The position numbers and the translations under genes were made by a program. A stretch of 64,000 nt of DNA from Bacillota bacterium (GTDB lineage Bacteria; Bacillota; UBA4882; UBA8346): contig JAEZCE010000093.1 of NCBI GenBank assembly GCA_023429995.1, positions 124,001-188,000 on the forward strand, given 5' to 3'. Below the pieces are notes generated by a model. The model worked only from the letters and a program-made list of their open reading frames with translations. It made no database searches and had not been told where the DNA came from. Below are positions 1 to 9,154 of this stretch, in pieces (within the stretch, counting starts at the first letter, position 1; every line of letters begins with the position of its first letter).

Positions 1-2
1 AA

Positions 3-1364
3 ATGAGTGATCGTAAAATACCTTTTGGGCCCACCTACGAAGAGATGCTTCATCCGGAAACGATGGATGGGGCCATCAGGAGCAAGGCATTACAGGCATT
101 AAAATCCAATGAACTGGATCCGGTTAATTTATTCAATATTACCTGGAAAGACGGGGAAAACCAGGTCCGGAAAATCGTATTGCCCAAAGAGTTAACCGGT
201 GTCGATGCCAATATCGTGGTCATGCTGGGAAAGGACTTCCCTTCCGGCTCCCATAAAGTGGGACCCGCTTATGCCACGTTAATTGAAGGGTGTGTCGACG
301 GTGAAATTATTCCCGGCGAGCACACCATTTTGGGTCCGTCCACGGGAAACTTCGGGATCGGAGTTTCTTATATCTGCAATTTGATGGGTTACAAAGCAGT
401 GGTCATTATGCCCGATAATATGAGCAAGGAACGGTATGAAAGAATCCGTAAATACGGCGCTGAATTGGATTTGACACCGGGAACCGAATCCGATGTCATT
501 TTGACACTGCAAAGGACCTACGAGTTGAAGAAAAATCCTAAAAACAAACCCTTGGCCCAGTTTGAACTTTTCCCCAACTATCGTTTCCACCGTCATGTTA
601 CCGGTAATTCGGCGGTTGAAGCAGTCAAAGGAATCGGAAACGGCAGAATCGCCGCCTTTTGTTCGGCGCCGGGTTCGGCGGGGACTATCGCCGCCGGTGA
701 CGCAATTAAGCAGGCTTTCCCGGAATGCAAAATTTCAGCCCTTGAACCCTATGAGTGTTCAACTTTGGCCGACGGCGGACGCGGACAACATCGGATCGAA
801 GGAATCGGCGATAAGATGTGCACTCTGATTCACAATGTATTGACCACCGATTTTGTAACGTTAATCTATGATGATGATTGTGTGAAAGCGCTTAAGATTA
901 TTCATGATGCGCCGGAAGTTTTGGTTCGGATGGGAGTTTCGCCGAAGGATGCCGAGGGAATGCGGGAGTTGTTCGGAGTATCCGGCATCTGCAATATTTT
1001 AGGCGCCATTAAAATGGCAAAATATCTTCGACTTGGATCGGACGATAATGTAGTAACCATTGCCACCGATAGTTTTGACCGTTATTTCTCGGTTTTGGAG
1101 GATTTGGATAAACGGTATCTTGAAACCAGTGATTTTGTTTTGGACCGCTGGGCGCATGATATTTTCCACGAAACAGGGGTTGAAAATATTTATGATTTCC
1201 GCCGCGGTGACAAGAAAGAGCAGTTGTTTAAACAGAAGGAACAAGACTGGCTGCCTTTCGGTTATTCCCGGGAATATTTGGACAGCATGTGTTCCATGGA
1301 ATTTTGGGAGAAAGAATACCATAAGATTGATGAATATGATCAAAAAATCAGATCAAAACGTTAA
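3..1364 (+). CDS. PLP-dependent cysteine synthase/ammonia-lyase-like enzyme
   Basis: A 453-aa fold-type II PLP enzyme. The Schiff-base lysine is probably K85 in SGSHKVGPAY. The phosphate/substrate loop is GPSTGNFGIG near residue 111, and a glycine-rich SAPGSAGTIA stretch lies near 221. It does not resemble E. coli YgeX (diaminopropionate ammonia-lyase), although it occupies a comparable place in a selenium/purine cluster, so a role releasing ammonia from an amino-acid intermediate is inferred. The ATG lies two bases inside the window, so its ribosome site and any upstream partner (ygeW or hyuA homologues would be expected there) cannot be seen. Carbamate kinase follows after a gap holding a palindromic repeat. 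The enzyme class is secure, the substrate is not. Confidence 0.8.
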   Translation: MSDRKIPFGPTYEEMLHPETMDGAIRSKALQALKSNELDPVNLFNITWKDGENQVRKIVLPKELTGVDANIVVMLGKDFPSGSHKVGPAYATLIEGCVDGEIIPGEHTILGPSTGNFGIGVSYICNLMGYKAVVIMPDNMSKERYERIRKYGAELDLTPGTESDVILTLQRTYELKKNPKNKPLAQFELFPNYRFHRHVTGNSAVEAVKGIGNGRIAAFCSAPGSAGTIAAGDAIKQAFPECKISALEPYECSTLADGGRGQHRIEGIGDKMCTLIHNVLTTDFVTLIYDDDCVKALKIIHDAPEVLVRMGVSPKDAEGMRELFGVSGICNILGAIKMAKYLRLGSDDNVVTIATDSFDRYFSVLEDLDKRYLETSDFVLDRWAHDIFHETGVENIYDFRRGDKKEQLFKQKEQDWLPFGYSREYLDSMCSMEFWEKEYHKIDEYDQKIRSKR

Positions 1365-1390
1365 GTTTGACTTCAAGAAGAATATATCTC

Positions 1391-1455
1391 GTCTCTGTGT
1401 CTCCGTGCCTCTGTGGCCCAATCAATTTGCCACAGAGACAGAGCTCACAGAGAAA
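1391..1455. repeat. Palindromic intergenic repeat (CTCTGTGGC family), copy 1
   Basis: CTCTGTGGC at 1409-1417 is answered by GCCACAGAG at 1429-1437, and the flanks carry further CTCTGTGTC-like and CACAGAGA-like words. A near copy lies at 3745-3795. Both sit in gaps between genes of the same cluster, so they would form hairpins in the polycistronic mRNA. No coding potential was seen. Confidence 0.7.
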
Positions 1456-1514
1456 GAAATTTCAGCGGTTATCTCGAAATGTAATTCAAATGATTTGGAT
1501 AGGAGGTAATTCGC

Positions 1515-2468
1515 ACGGGATCTCATAAGAAGGTTGTTATCGCTTTGGGCGGAAATGCCCTTCAAGAGCCTCAAATGCCGGCGACTGCCGAGGCTCAATT
1601 GGAAGTGGTCAAAAGAACTTCCGAAATCATCGCCGATATTAAATGTATTTTTGGTTATGAACTGGCTATTGCCCATGGAAACGGGCCGCAGGTGGGACGG
1701 CTTCTTTTGGCGACCGAAACCGCTTCCGATGTAACCCCGGCCATGCCTTTAAATGTCTGTATCGCCATGACCCAAGGGTATATCGGATACCATATTCAAA
1801 AGGGGCTCACTTATGCATTGGCCAAGCGGAACCGGATATTGCCGGTTGTCGCTTTAATAACGCAAGTAGTGGTTGATCCGAGTGATCCGGCATTTCTAAA
1901 TCCTACAAAGCCGATTGGACCTTTTTACTCGGAAGAGGAAGCGAACCGCCTCATGCAGGAAAAGAATTTCACGATGCGGGAAGATGCCGGACGGGGGTGG
2001 CGCAGGGTAGTTGCCTCGCCGATGCCGAAAAGAATCGTAGAAATTCACTCCATTAAGGAATTGTGGGATTCGACGATTGTCGTTACGGTGGGCGGCGGGG
2101 GAATTCCGGTGGTCGAGAAAGAAGACGGCTCTTTGGAAGGAATTGCAGCCGTTATTGATAAAGACCTGGCTGCTGAAAGATTAGCCGAGGAAGTCGGAGC
2201 CGATATTTTACTCATCCTGACCGAAGTCGAGAAAGTGTCATTGAATTATCATCGGCCCCAGCAACGGGAACTGGATCGTTTGACAGTGGGTGAATGTGAG
2301 CGATATATTGCTGAAGGCCATTTTGCACCCGGCAGTATGCTGCCGAAAATTCAGGCCGGGATGATGTTTGCGAAAATCTCCGGCAAACAGGCAATCATTA
2401 CTTCACTGGATAAAGCGGTGGCGGCCCTTAAGGGAGAAACGGGAACGTTGATTTCCGGATGTAAATAA
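1515..2468 (+). CDS. arcC: Carbamate kinase (apparent non-canonical start)
   Basis: Carbamate kinase makes ATP from carbamoyl phosphate and ADP, the energy-yielding end step of purine or ureide fermentation (YqeA/ArcC). Visible motifs are VVIALGGNALQ at the N-terminus, AHGNGPQVG, the VGGGGIPV loop and a C-terminal GSMLPKIQAG. The first standard start codon in frame (TTG 1545) falls inside the VIALGGNA strand, which is too late. AGGAGG at 1501-1506 is followed eight bases on by ACG at 1515, giving MGSHKKVVIALGG and 317 aa, the usual family length. An in-frame TAG at 1500-1502 excludes starts further upstream. So either ACG (or ATT 1509, only two bases from the ribosome site) is used, or the ATG has mutated. 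The product is certain, the start is not. Confidence 0.9.
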   Translation, partial: TGSHKKVVIALGGNALQEPQMPATAEAQLEVVKRTSEIIADIKCIFGYELAIAHGNGPQVGRLLLATETASDVTPAMPLNVCIAMTQGYIGYHIQKGLTYALAKRNRILPVVALITQVVVDPSDPAFLNPTKPIGPFYSEEEANRLMQEKNFTMREDAGRGWRRVVASPMPKRIVEIHSIKELWDSTIVVTVGGGGIPVVEKEDGSLEGIAAVIDKDLAAERLAEEVGADILLILTEVEKVSLNYHRPQQRELDRLTVGECERYIAEGHFAPGSMLPKIQAGMMFAKISGKQAIITSLDKAVAALKGETGTLISGCK

Positions 2469-2497
2469 CGATGAATAAATTAGGGCGGTGAGTTTGG

Positions 2498-3727
2498 ATG
2501 GGCAAGGTTTTAAAACTGAAATGTGTAAAATGCGGCCGGGAATATAACGAGGGAGAGGCGCTCTATACATGTGAGGACTGCGGTATTGACGGCATTCTGG
2601 ATGTGGTTTTGGATTATCAACAAATAAAAGAAGAGCTCACCTTTGAATACTTCCGGAATAATCATAATTACTCGCTGTGGCGTTACCTGCCGGCAATTCC
2701 CCTTGAAAATACCGAAGGAATCCAGCCTTTGCAGGTCGGTTGGACGCCATTGTATGAGATGAATCAGTTTTTTCCTGAGACAGGATTAAAAAGTTTTTAT
2801 ATGAAAGATGATTCCCGCAATCCGACGGCTTCATTAAAAGACCGGGCCAGTGCGGTGGGAGTCGCCAAAGCGATCGAACTGAACCGGAAAGTGGTATGCG
2901 CAGCTTCCACGGGAAACGCCGCTTCATCGCTATCGGGTTTTGCAGCCAGCGCCGGTATCGAAACCTATATTTTCGTACCGGAAACGGCTCCCGAGGCTAA
3001 AGTGACTCAGCTACTGATTTACGGTTCCCACGTTTTCCTGGTTAAGGGAACTTATGATGTAGCCGTGGAACTTTGTTTTAAAGCTGCTGCCGAGTTTGGC
3101 TGGTATAACCGGAGTTGCGCCATTAATCCCTATCTGGTGGAAGGCAAAAAAACGGTTGCTTACGAGATCTGTGAACAACTGGGATGGAAAGCGCCGGATA
3201 TCGCGGTGGTGGCTGTTGGGGACGGATGTACCATCGCCGGGGTCTGGAAAGGTTTCAAGGAATGCCTGATTCTTGGACTCATCGATAAAATGCCGAAGAT
3301 CGTGGGGGTTCAGGCGGCGGATTCCAATCCGGTGAGCCGGGCTTTTGCCCAAAAGACTTACCAGTTCGAATACAGAAAACCGCAAACGATTGCCGACAGC
3401 ATATCGGTGGGAATCCCCCGCAACGGAATTAAAGCGCTGAATGCAGTCAACCAGTCGGGCGGCTGGATGGTCGACGTGACGGATCAGGAGATATTGGCGG
3501 CCATGAAAACCTTGGCCCAGAAAAGCGGAGTTTTTGGTGAACCCGCCGGTGTAACCGGTTTTGCCGGAATGATGAAAATGAAGGAATTGGGGATGCTTTC
3601 AGGAAACGAAACGGTGGTCGGCATCGTCAGCGGCAGCGGTTTGAAGGACATTAAGAGCGCGGCCCTGGCTGCAGGGAAACCCTGGTTAATTGAACCGGAT
3701 ATCGAGGAAGTTCGCAATAAAGTTTAA
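2498..3727 (+). CDS. Threonine synthase-like PLP enzyme
   Basis: A 409-aa fold-type II PLP enzyme of the threonine synthase family. An N-terminal zinc ribbon has C9, C12, C25 and C28 (CVKC, CEDC). The PLP lysine is K114 in NPTASLKDRAS, the phosphate loop is STGNAASS, and GSGLKD lies near the C-terminus. It sits 29 bases after carbamate kinase inside the purine/selenium cluster and has no homoserine-pathway neighbours. A catabolic beta-elimination or ammonia-lyase role, perhaps filling the YgeX position, is therefore as likely as threonine synthesis. That assignment is inference from context. The start ATG is preceded by a GGGCGGTGAG ribosome-site-like stretch. Confidence 0.75.
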   Translation: MGKVLKLKCVKCGREYNEGEALYTCEDCGIDGILDVVLDYQQIKEELTFEYFRNNHNYSLWRYLPAIPLENTEGIQPLQVGWTPLYEMNQFFPETGLKSFYMKDDSRNPTASLKDRASAVGVAKAIELNRKVVCAASTGNAASSLSGFAASAGIETYIFVPETAPEAKVTQLLIYGSHVFLVKGTYDVAVELCFKAAAEFGWYNRSCAINPYLVEGKKTVAYEICEQLGWKAPDIAVVAVGDGCTIAGVWKGFKECLILGLIDKMPKIVGVQAADSNPVSRAFAQKTYQFEYRKPQTIADSISVGIPRNGIKALNAVNQSGGWMVDVTDQEILAAMKTLAQKSGVFGEPAGVTGFAGMMKMKELGMLSGNETVVGIVSGSGLKDIKSAALAAGKPWLIEPDIEEVRNKV

Positions 3728-3744
3728 ACCGGTGATTATCTTTG

Positions 3745-3795
3745 AGTCTCTGTGGCCCATTGGATTAGCCACAGAGACACAGAGTTCACAGAGAA
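3745..3795. repeat. Palindromic intergenic repeat (CTCTGTGGC family), copy 2
   Basis: CTCTGTGGC at 3748-3756 pairs with GCCACAGAG starting at 3768. It matches copy 1 at 1391-1455 in both arms and in the following TTCACAGAGA word. It fills the gap between the threonine synthase-like gene and the YgeY-type hydrolase gene. Confidence 0.7.
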
Positions 3796-3858
3796 AAAAG
3801 GTGTCGGCCCTTTTCCAATGAAGGGGATAAAATTGAAGCATAATGGAGGTTTCTACCC

Positions 3859-5100
3859 ATGATTGATTTTGCGGAAATTCTCAAGGCGGCCGAAAAGTAC
3901 CGGCCGCAAATATCCGCCTTTTTAAGGGATTTGATTGCCATTCCCAGCGAAAGCGCTCAGGAAGAAAAAGTCGTGCTGCGTATCAAGGAAGAAATGGAGA
4001 AAGTCGGTTTTGACAAAATTACCATTGACCCCATGGGGAATATTTTAGGATATGTGGGTCACGGCAAACATTTGATCGCGATGGACGCTCATATCGATAC
4101 GGTGGGAATCGGCAATCCCAAACTTTGGAAGTTCGATCCCTATCAGGGCATCGAAGATGAGCAAATCATCGGTGGCCGGGGCGCCAGTGATCAAACCGGC
4201 GGGATGGCGGCAATGGTTTATGCGGCCAAAATTATTAAAGATTTAAAGCTGGAGGACGATTATACTTTACTGGTGGTGGGGTCGGTTCAAGAAGAAGATT
4301 GCGACGGCTTGTGCTGGCAATATATCATTCAAGAGTCCAAAATCAGACCGGAATTCGTTGTGATTACCGAGCCTACTTCCTGTAATATCTATCGGGGCCA
4401 ACGGGGCCGGATGGAAATAAAAGTGAGCACTGCGGGGGTCAGCTGTCACGGTTCAGCGCCTGAACGGGGCGATAATGCCATTTACAAAATGGCCCCTATT
4501 TTGACTGAGCTTCGGGCCTTGCATGAGAATCTCATCACCCATCATTTCCTGGGAAAAGGAAGCCTTACGGTTTCCGAGATTTTTTTTACTTCGCCTTCCC
4601 GGTGTGCAGTGGCGGATAGTTGTTGGATTTCCGTGGATCGGAGGCTCACGGTTAATGAAGATAAAGAACTTGCTCTGGGTCAAATCAGAAATCTCCCCGC
4701 GGTCAAGGCTGTGGGTGCGGAAGTTAGCATGTATGAGTATGGGAGACCTTCTTATAGCGGATTAGTTTATCCGACTGATGCGTATTTCCCAACCTGGTAT
4801 ATTGAGGAAGAGCATCCGGTTTGTAAAACTTTATCCGAAGTGTATCAGGGACTTTTTAAGAGTCAGCCCTTAATGGATAAATGGACTTTTTCCACCAACG
4901 GGGTTTCAATTATGGGTAAATACGGCATACCATGTATTGGATTTGGTCCCGGGCATGAGGAAGAAGCTCATTCCCCCAATGAGAAAACCTGGAAGGATGA
5001 ATTAGTGAAAGCTACAGCGATGTATGCGGCGATTCCCGGGTTATTTGTTCAAAAGTATGCGGCTGAAATGCCGAAGGTAACCGAAAATCTGGCGAAGTGA
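3859..5100 (+). CDS. ygeY: YgeY-family selenium-metabolism-linked M20 hydrolase
   Basis: A 413-aa M20/ArgE/DapE-type metallohydrolase of the YgeY family, linked in many genomes to selenium-dependent molybdenum hydroxylase clusters. Zinc ligands and catalytic residues are visible: H78 and D80 in MDAHIDTVG, D111 in RGASDQTGG, the E144-E145 pair in SVQEEDCDG, and a later histidine in CHGSAPERG. Family knowledge places it in amide or ureide hydrolysis during anaerobic purine breakdown. The start has GGAGG about nine bases upstream. It lies between the threonine synthase-like gene and the molybdenum hydroxylase genes, four bases before the next ATG, which implies cotranscription. Confidence 0.85.
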   Translation: MIDFAEILKAAEKYRPQISAFLRDLIAIPSESAQEEKVVLRIKEEMEKVGFDKITIDPMGNILGYVGHGKHLIAMDAHIDTVGIGNPKLWKFDPYQGIEDEQIIGGRGASDQTGGMAAMVYAAKIIKDLKLEDDYTLLVVGSVQEEDCDGLCWQYIIQESKIRPEFVVITEPTSCNIYRGQRGRMEIKVSTAGVSCHGSAPERGDNAIYKMAPILTELRALHENLITHHFLGKGSLTVSEIFFTSPSRCAVADSCWISVDRRLTVNEDKELALGQIRNLPAVKAVGAEVSMYEYGRPSYSGLVYPTDAYFPTWYIEEEHPVCKTLSEVYQGLFKSQPLMDKWTFSTNGVSIMGKYGIPCIGFGPGHEEEAHSPNEKTWKDELVKATAMYAAIPGLFVQKYAAEMPKVTENLAK

Positions 5101-5103
5101 AAT

Positions 5104-7848
5104 ATGGATAGAGAAATTGAAGCTGTAATTGTAGCCGCCGGTTTCTCCAGCCGGGCCGGAGCTTTTAAGATGGAAATGGACCTGGATGGAAAGACAGTCA
5201 TCGAACGGTGCGTCGAAGCGATGAGCCCGTTTTGTTCCCGGATTATTGTGGTGGGCGGTTACAAAATAGAAAAGCTTGAAAAGATCTTAAAAAAATATCC
5301 TCAAGTTGAAATTGTTTTGAATCGGAGATTTGCCGAGGGCATGTTCACTTCGGTAAAAGAAGGCGTGCGTCAGGTCCGGGGGGAGAAATTCTTCTTTAGT
5401 CCCGGAGATTACCCTCTCATTAGCGGGGAAGTTTGCCACAAGTTGCTGGCGGAAAAGGGTGAAATCTTGATTCCGATATTCCAGGGGCATAAAGGTCATC
5501 CGGTGCTTTTTTCGGCAGGGCTCGCTGAAGAATTGCTGGCGGTGCCCGATTCTTCAAACTTACGGGACTTTATCCAGCGGAAGGGGTATCAAACCGTAGT
5601 TGTAGAAGATGAGGGTATTTTAATGGACTTGGACACGCCCGATGATTATGAACAGATTTTGAAATGCGCGCGGGCGCGAAGTCGGGGAGGCGTTTTGATG
5701 AGCTGTGAAATCAATGTACCCATTCAAAAAGTCGATCACCAGGAGAAGGTTACCGGCCAGGCAGCTTATATCGGAGATATCAAATTCCCGGGAATGCTGT
5801 ATGCCAAGACTTTACGATCTCAAAAAGCCCGGGCTTGGATTAAAGCAATCCATAAGCCGCAGTTGCCCGAAGGGTATTTTATTGTCGACTCCTCGGATAT
5901 CCCCGGCCAAAACCGGGTCAAAATCGTTATCCATGATCAGCCTTTTTTTGCGGAAGACAAGGTTAACTACATCGGTGAACCGATTTTACTCGTGGTTGGT
6001 CCCGAAAAACAAACTATTCTGGAAATCTTGGCCCAAATTCAAGTGGATTACCAGGACGTTCCGGCGATTTTGACCATGGAGGACGCTGAAAATCCAGATT
6101 TAAAACCGATTTTCGAAGATAAAAGATATTTTGCCGACTATCACATCTCCAAGGGTCATCCCGAAGCCGGCTTTGAAGAGGGTCAATATATTTTTGAAGA
6201 GGAATTTGAAACCGGGTACCAGGAACAGCTTTATATCGAGCCCCAAGGAGTCACCGCTGTTTATGAAAATAATCAAATCACAGTCTATGGCTCAATCCAA
6301 TGCCCCTATTATGTCCGGGACGCCTTGATGCAGGCTTTCGGCTGGGGCAGTGAACGGGTTAGGGTTGTGCAAACAACGGTAGGCGGCGCTTTTGGCGGTA
6401 AGGAGGACTATCCTTCCTTGATTGGCGGACAGGCGGCCGTGGCAGCCTATAAAACCGGAAAACCCGTGCAATTGATTTTTGACCGCAGCGAAGATTTGGA
6501 AGTTACAACCAAGCGGCATCCTTGTGTCATCCGTTTAAAAGCCGCAGTTGATAAAGATTATCGCATTACAGCGCTGGAAGCGGATATCCGCTATAATGCG
6601 GGCGCCTATTGCGGGTTGTCTAATGTTGTTTTGCAACGGGGCATGTTTAACATCGCCGGAGTTTACCAGATACCCCATATGAAGATTCGCGGCAGAAGTG
6701 TGGTAACCAATACCGTTCCCAATGGAGCCTACCGGGGATTTGGGGCGCCGCAGGCTATTTTTGCCATTGAGATGATGATGGAAATCATCGCCGGGAAACT
6801 GGGCCTGGAAGTATTGGAATTGAAAATGAAACATTTGGTCCGAAAAGGGCAATTGACCACCACCAGCGGAACTTTCCGCCAGGAGGTAAAGCTGCCGGAG
6901 TTGATTGAGACCGTGGACCAACTTTCATCCTATCGCCGGAAACGGCGGGAATTTGGAAACGGGAAAGAAAAGGTTTTGCGTGGTATTGGAATGTCGCTCT
7001 TTTTACATGGGTGTGGCTTTACAGGCAGTGGGGAACGGGACTATATTAAAGCCCAGGTAAAACTGAGAAGGTCACAGGATGGAAAGGTTGAAATTCTGGC
7101 CGCCAATACCGACATGGGGCAAGGGCTGAAGACCACTTTTCGGAAAATTGTGGCCAGTTCCTTGGCTTTGCCGGTAGAATTCATTATCTATCAAAACCCC
7201 GATACCACCCGGGTCCCCAATTCCGGTCCGACAGTGGCTTCCCGAACGGTCATGATCGTCGGGAAATTACTGGAGCAGGCGGCTTTGAAAATGAAGCAGC
7301 GGTGGAACGAACCGGGCGAGATTGAAATCGTTGAAAACTACCGCCATCCGGAGGATATGCAATGGGATGACGCTACTTTCAGGGGGGATGCCTACCCCGC
7401 CTTCTCCTGGGGGGTCAATGCGGTGGAAGTGGAAGTGGATCCCTTAACACTGGAAATCAATCTCAAGGGAATCTGGTCTGCCTACGATGTGGGTAAAGCC
7501 ATTGATGACCGGATCATCAGGGGTCAAATCGAAGGCGGAATTTTACAAGGCCTTGGTTATGGAAGCCTTGAAAAAATGGAATGCCGTCAGGGGAAAATAC
7601 AACAGCGTTCGGTGACGGACTATATCATCCCCACAGCCATGGACGGTTTTAAAATGGAACACCGTTTAATTGATAATCCATACGCCGATGGCCCTTTCGG
7701 AGCCAAGGGCGCGGGTGAATTGACCTTGATCGGCGGAGCCCCGGCTTTGGCCGCCGCGGTCAGCAATGCTTTGGGAATCCCCCTTCACCGGCTTCCGATA
7801 ACTCCGGAATACTTGATGGAGGTCCTTAAAAATGGGAAAACGGATTGA
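5104..7848 (+). CDS. xdhD: YgfJ-XdhD fusion: MobA-like accessory domain plus Mo-binding hydroxylase subunit
   Basis: A 914-aa ORF joining two proteins that are separate in E. coli. Residues 1-198 are a MobA/MocA-like nucleotidyltransferase of the YgfJ type (AAGFSSRAGAFKM nucleotide loop, SPGDYPLI acidic motif), which prepares the molybdenum cofactor. Residues 199-914 are a xanthine-dehydrogenase-family molybdopterin subunit: GGAFGGKED, YRGFGAPQ, and the catalytic glutamate region GAKGAGELTLIGG. The junction holds GGGGAGG (5684-5690) seven bases before an in-frame ATG at 5698, so the large subunit may also be made separately. E. coli XdhD is called a probable selenate reductase subunit, but current work ties such clusters to purine oxidation. 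It overlaps the 2Fe-2S gene by 17 bases. Confidence 0.85.
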   Translation: MDREIEAVIVAAGFSSRAGAFKMEMDLDGKTVIERCVEAMSPFCSRIIVVGGYKIEKLEKILKKYPQVEIVLNRRFAEGMFTSVKEGVRQVRGEKFFFSPGDYPLISGEVCHKLLAEKGEILIPIFQGHKGHPVLFSAGLAEELLAVPDSSNLRDFIQRKGYQTVVVEDEGILMDLDTPDDYEQILKCARARSRGGVLMSCEINVPIQKVDHQEKVTGQAAYIGDIKFPGMLYAKTLRSQKARAWIKAIHKPQLPEGYFIVDSSDIPGQNRVKIVIHDQPFFAEDKVNYIGEPILLVVGPEKQTILEILAQIQVDYQDVPAILTMEDAENPDLKPIFEDKRYFADYHISKGHPEAGFEEGQYIFEEEFETGYQEQLYIEPQGVTAVYENNQITVYGSIQCPYYVRDALMQAFGWGSERVRVVQTTVGGAFGGKEDYPSLIGGQAAVAAYKTGKPVQLIFDRSEDLEVTTKRHPCVIRLKAAVDKDYRITALEADIRYNAGAYCGLSNVVLQRGMFNIAGVYQIPHMKIRGRSVVTNTVPNGAYRGFGAPQAIFAIEMMMEIIAGKLGLEVLELKMKHLVRKGQLTTTSGTFRQEVKLPELIETVDQLSSYRRKRREFGNGKEKVLRGIGMSLFLHGCGFTGSGERDYIKAQVKLRRSQDGKVEILAANTDMGQGLKTTFRKIVASSLALPVEFIIYQNPDTTRVPNSGPTVASRTVMIVGKLLEQAALKMKQRWNEPGEIEIVENYRHPEDMQWDDATFRGDAYPAFSWGVNAVEVEVDPLTLEINLKGIWSAYDVGKAIDDRIIRGQIEGGILQGLGYGSLEKMECRQGKIQQRSVTDYIIPTAMDGFKMEHRLIDNPYADGPFGAKGAGELTLIGGAPALAAAVSNALGIPLHRLPITPEYLMEVLKNGKTD

Positions 7849-8308
7849 ATTCATATTAAACAGCCGGAAAGTAGCCTTGGAAACCGATCCTTTGCGCCGT
7901 TTGTTGGACGTGTTGCGGGAAGATTTCGAACTTACCGGGCCCAAGGAGGGCTGTGGCGAGGGTGAATGCGGAGCTTGTTCGGTTTTAGTAAACGGCCGCT
8001 TCGCCAATTCCTGTCTCATTGCAGTAGGAACGGTTGAAGGCCAGGAAGTTACCACCATTGAAGGATACCGGGACAGCGAGCGTTTTAAAATCCTTGATCG
8101 GGCTTTTGCCGATGCCGGGGCGGTTCAGTGCGGTTTTTGCACTCCCGGGATGATTATGGCCGCTGAAGCCTTGCTGCGAAAAAATGCCAAACCCGGTGAA
8201 ATGGAGATCCGGGAGGCTATTTCCGGCAACCTTTGCCGTTGCACCGGCTATGAGATGATCATTGAAGCCATTCAATTGGCGGCTGAAAGGGGTGCCGGGT
8301 TGTGGTAA
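7832..8308 (+). CDS. Molybdenum hydroxylase 2Fe-2S subunit
   Basis: A 158-aa small subunit of a xanthine-dehydrogenase-type enzyme with two [2Fe-2S] clusters. The plant-type cluster motif is GCGEGECGACSVLVNG. The second cluster motif is QCGFCTPGMIMAA with SGNLCRCTGYEMI. It relays electrons from the molybdenum site to the FAD subunit. GGAGG precedes the ATG, and the gene overlaps both neighbours (17 bases upstream, 7 downstream), so the three subunit genes are tightly coupled. Length and cysteine spacing are normal for the family. Confidence 0.92.
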   Translation: MGKRIEFILNSRKVALETDPLRRLLDVLREDFELTGPKEGCGEGECGACSVLVNGRFANSCLIAVGTVEGQEVTTIEGYRDSERFKILDRAFADAGAVQCGFCTPGMIMAAEALLRKNAKPGEMEIREAISGNLCRCTGYEMIIEAIQLAAERGAGLW

Positions 8309-9141
8309 CATTCACTCCGAAAACCTTATCCGAGGCGCTTGAAATCCTCCATACAGAACGGGTAGTTCCCTTTGCCGGCGGTACCGATTTGATGGTCCGC
8401 AGGAGAAGCTGGTCGGGAACTGTTCCCAATTTTGAATATCCGGCGCTTTTTATCGGGAATCTTGAGGAACTGAAGAAAGTCGTCAAAAAAGGCGACATCC
8501 TGGAAATCGGGGCCGCAGCTTCCCTGGGGGAACTTCTTGAACATCCGAAAGTACCAGAAATACTGAAGCAAGCCCTCAAAGTGATGGCTTCTCCGGCTAT
8601 TCGCAACCTGGGTACCCTGGGCGGCAATATTTGCAATTCATCGCCGGCCGCCGATACATTGCCTCCCCTCACGGTTTTGGATGCGATTTTGGTGTTGCAA
8701 AGCCAAGAAGGCAAACGCCTGGTTCCGGTCGGGGAGTTTATCAAAGGACCCGGACGAAATGATTTGAAAGAGAATGAATTACTGGCAACAGTCAGGCTTC
8801 CTTTACGAGCGTATAACCATTGTTATTATAAAAAAGTCGGAACCCGTAAGGCCGATGCCCTTTCTAAGCTTTCCTTCGCCGGAGTCGCCAGAACGGAGGA
8901 CGGAATCATTCAAGAAGTAAAAATAGCCCTCGGGGCAGTGGCGCCCCGAGTAGTCTCCAGCGCACGGGCGGAAGAGTTGCTTAAAGGAAAATCAACCCGT
9001 GATTTATCGAACATCTTGCCGGAACTCAAGCAAATATATGCGGAATATATCCGGCCTATCAATGATCAGCGTTCGACTGCCGCCTACCGGAACGAGGTTT
9101 CATTCCGGCTCATCGAATATTTTATTACACAGTTGAAATAA
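8302..9141 (+). CDS. ygfM: Molybdenum hydroxylase FAD-binding subunit (YgfM-like)
   Basis: A 279-aa FAD subunit of the CoxM/XdhB family. FAD-binding motifs are FAGGTDLMV near residue 29 and IRNLGTLGGNICNSSPAADT near residue 100. It starts with GTG at 8302, behind AAAGGGGTG and overlapping the 2Fe-2S gene. With the Mo and Fe-S subunits it completes a three-part hydroxylase. The neighbouring SsnA and YgfK genes match the E. coli order, which supports the YgfM assignment. Confidence 0.9.
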   Translation: MVTFTPKTLSEALEILHTERVVPFAGGTDLMVRRRSWSGTVPNFEYPALFIGNLEELKKVVKKGDILEIGAAASLGELLEHPKVPEILKQALKVMASPAIRNLGTLGGNICNSSPAADTLPPLTVLDAILVLQSQEGKRLVPVGEFIKGPGRNDLKENELLATVRLPLRAYNHCYYKKVGTRKADALSKLSFAGVARTEDGIIQEVKIALGAVAPRVVSSARAEELLKGKSTRDLSNILPELKQIYAEYIRPINDQRSTAAYRNEVSFRLIEYFITQLK

Positions 9142-9154
9142 GGAGTAATTCAAA

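Noticed and set aside
1545..2468. Carbamate kinase starting at TTG 1545
   Set aside because: This start removes the first beta-strand and half of the nucleotide-binding motif, and it has no ribosome site at proper distance.
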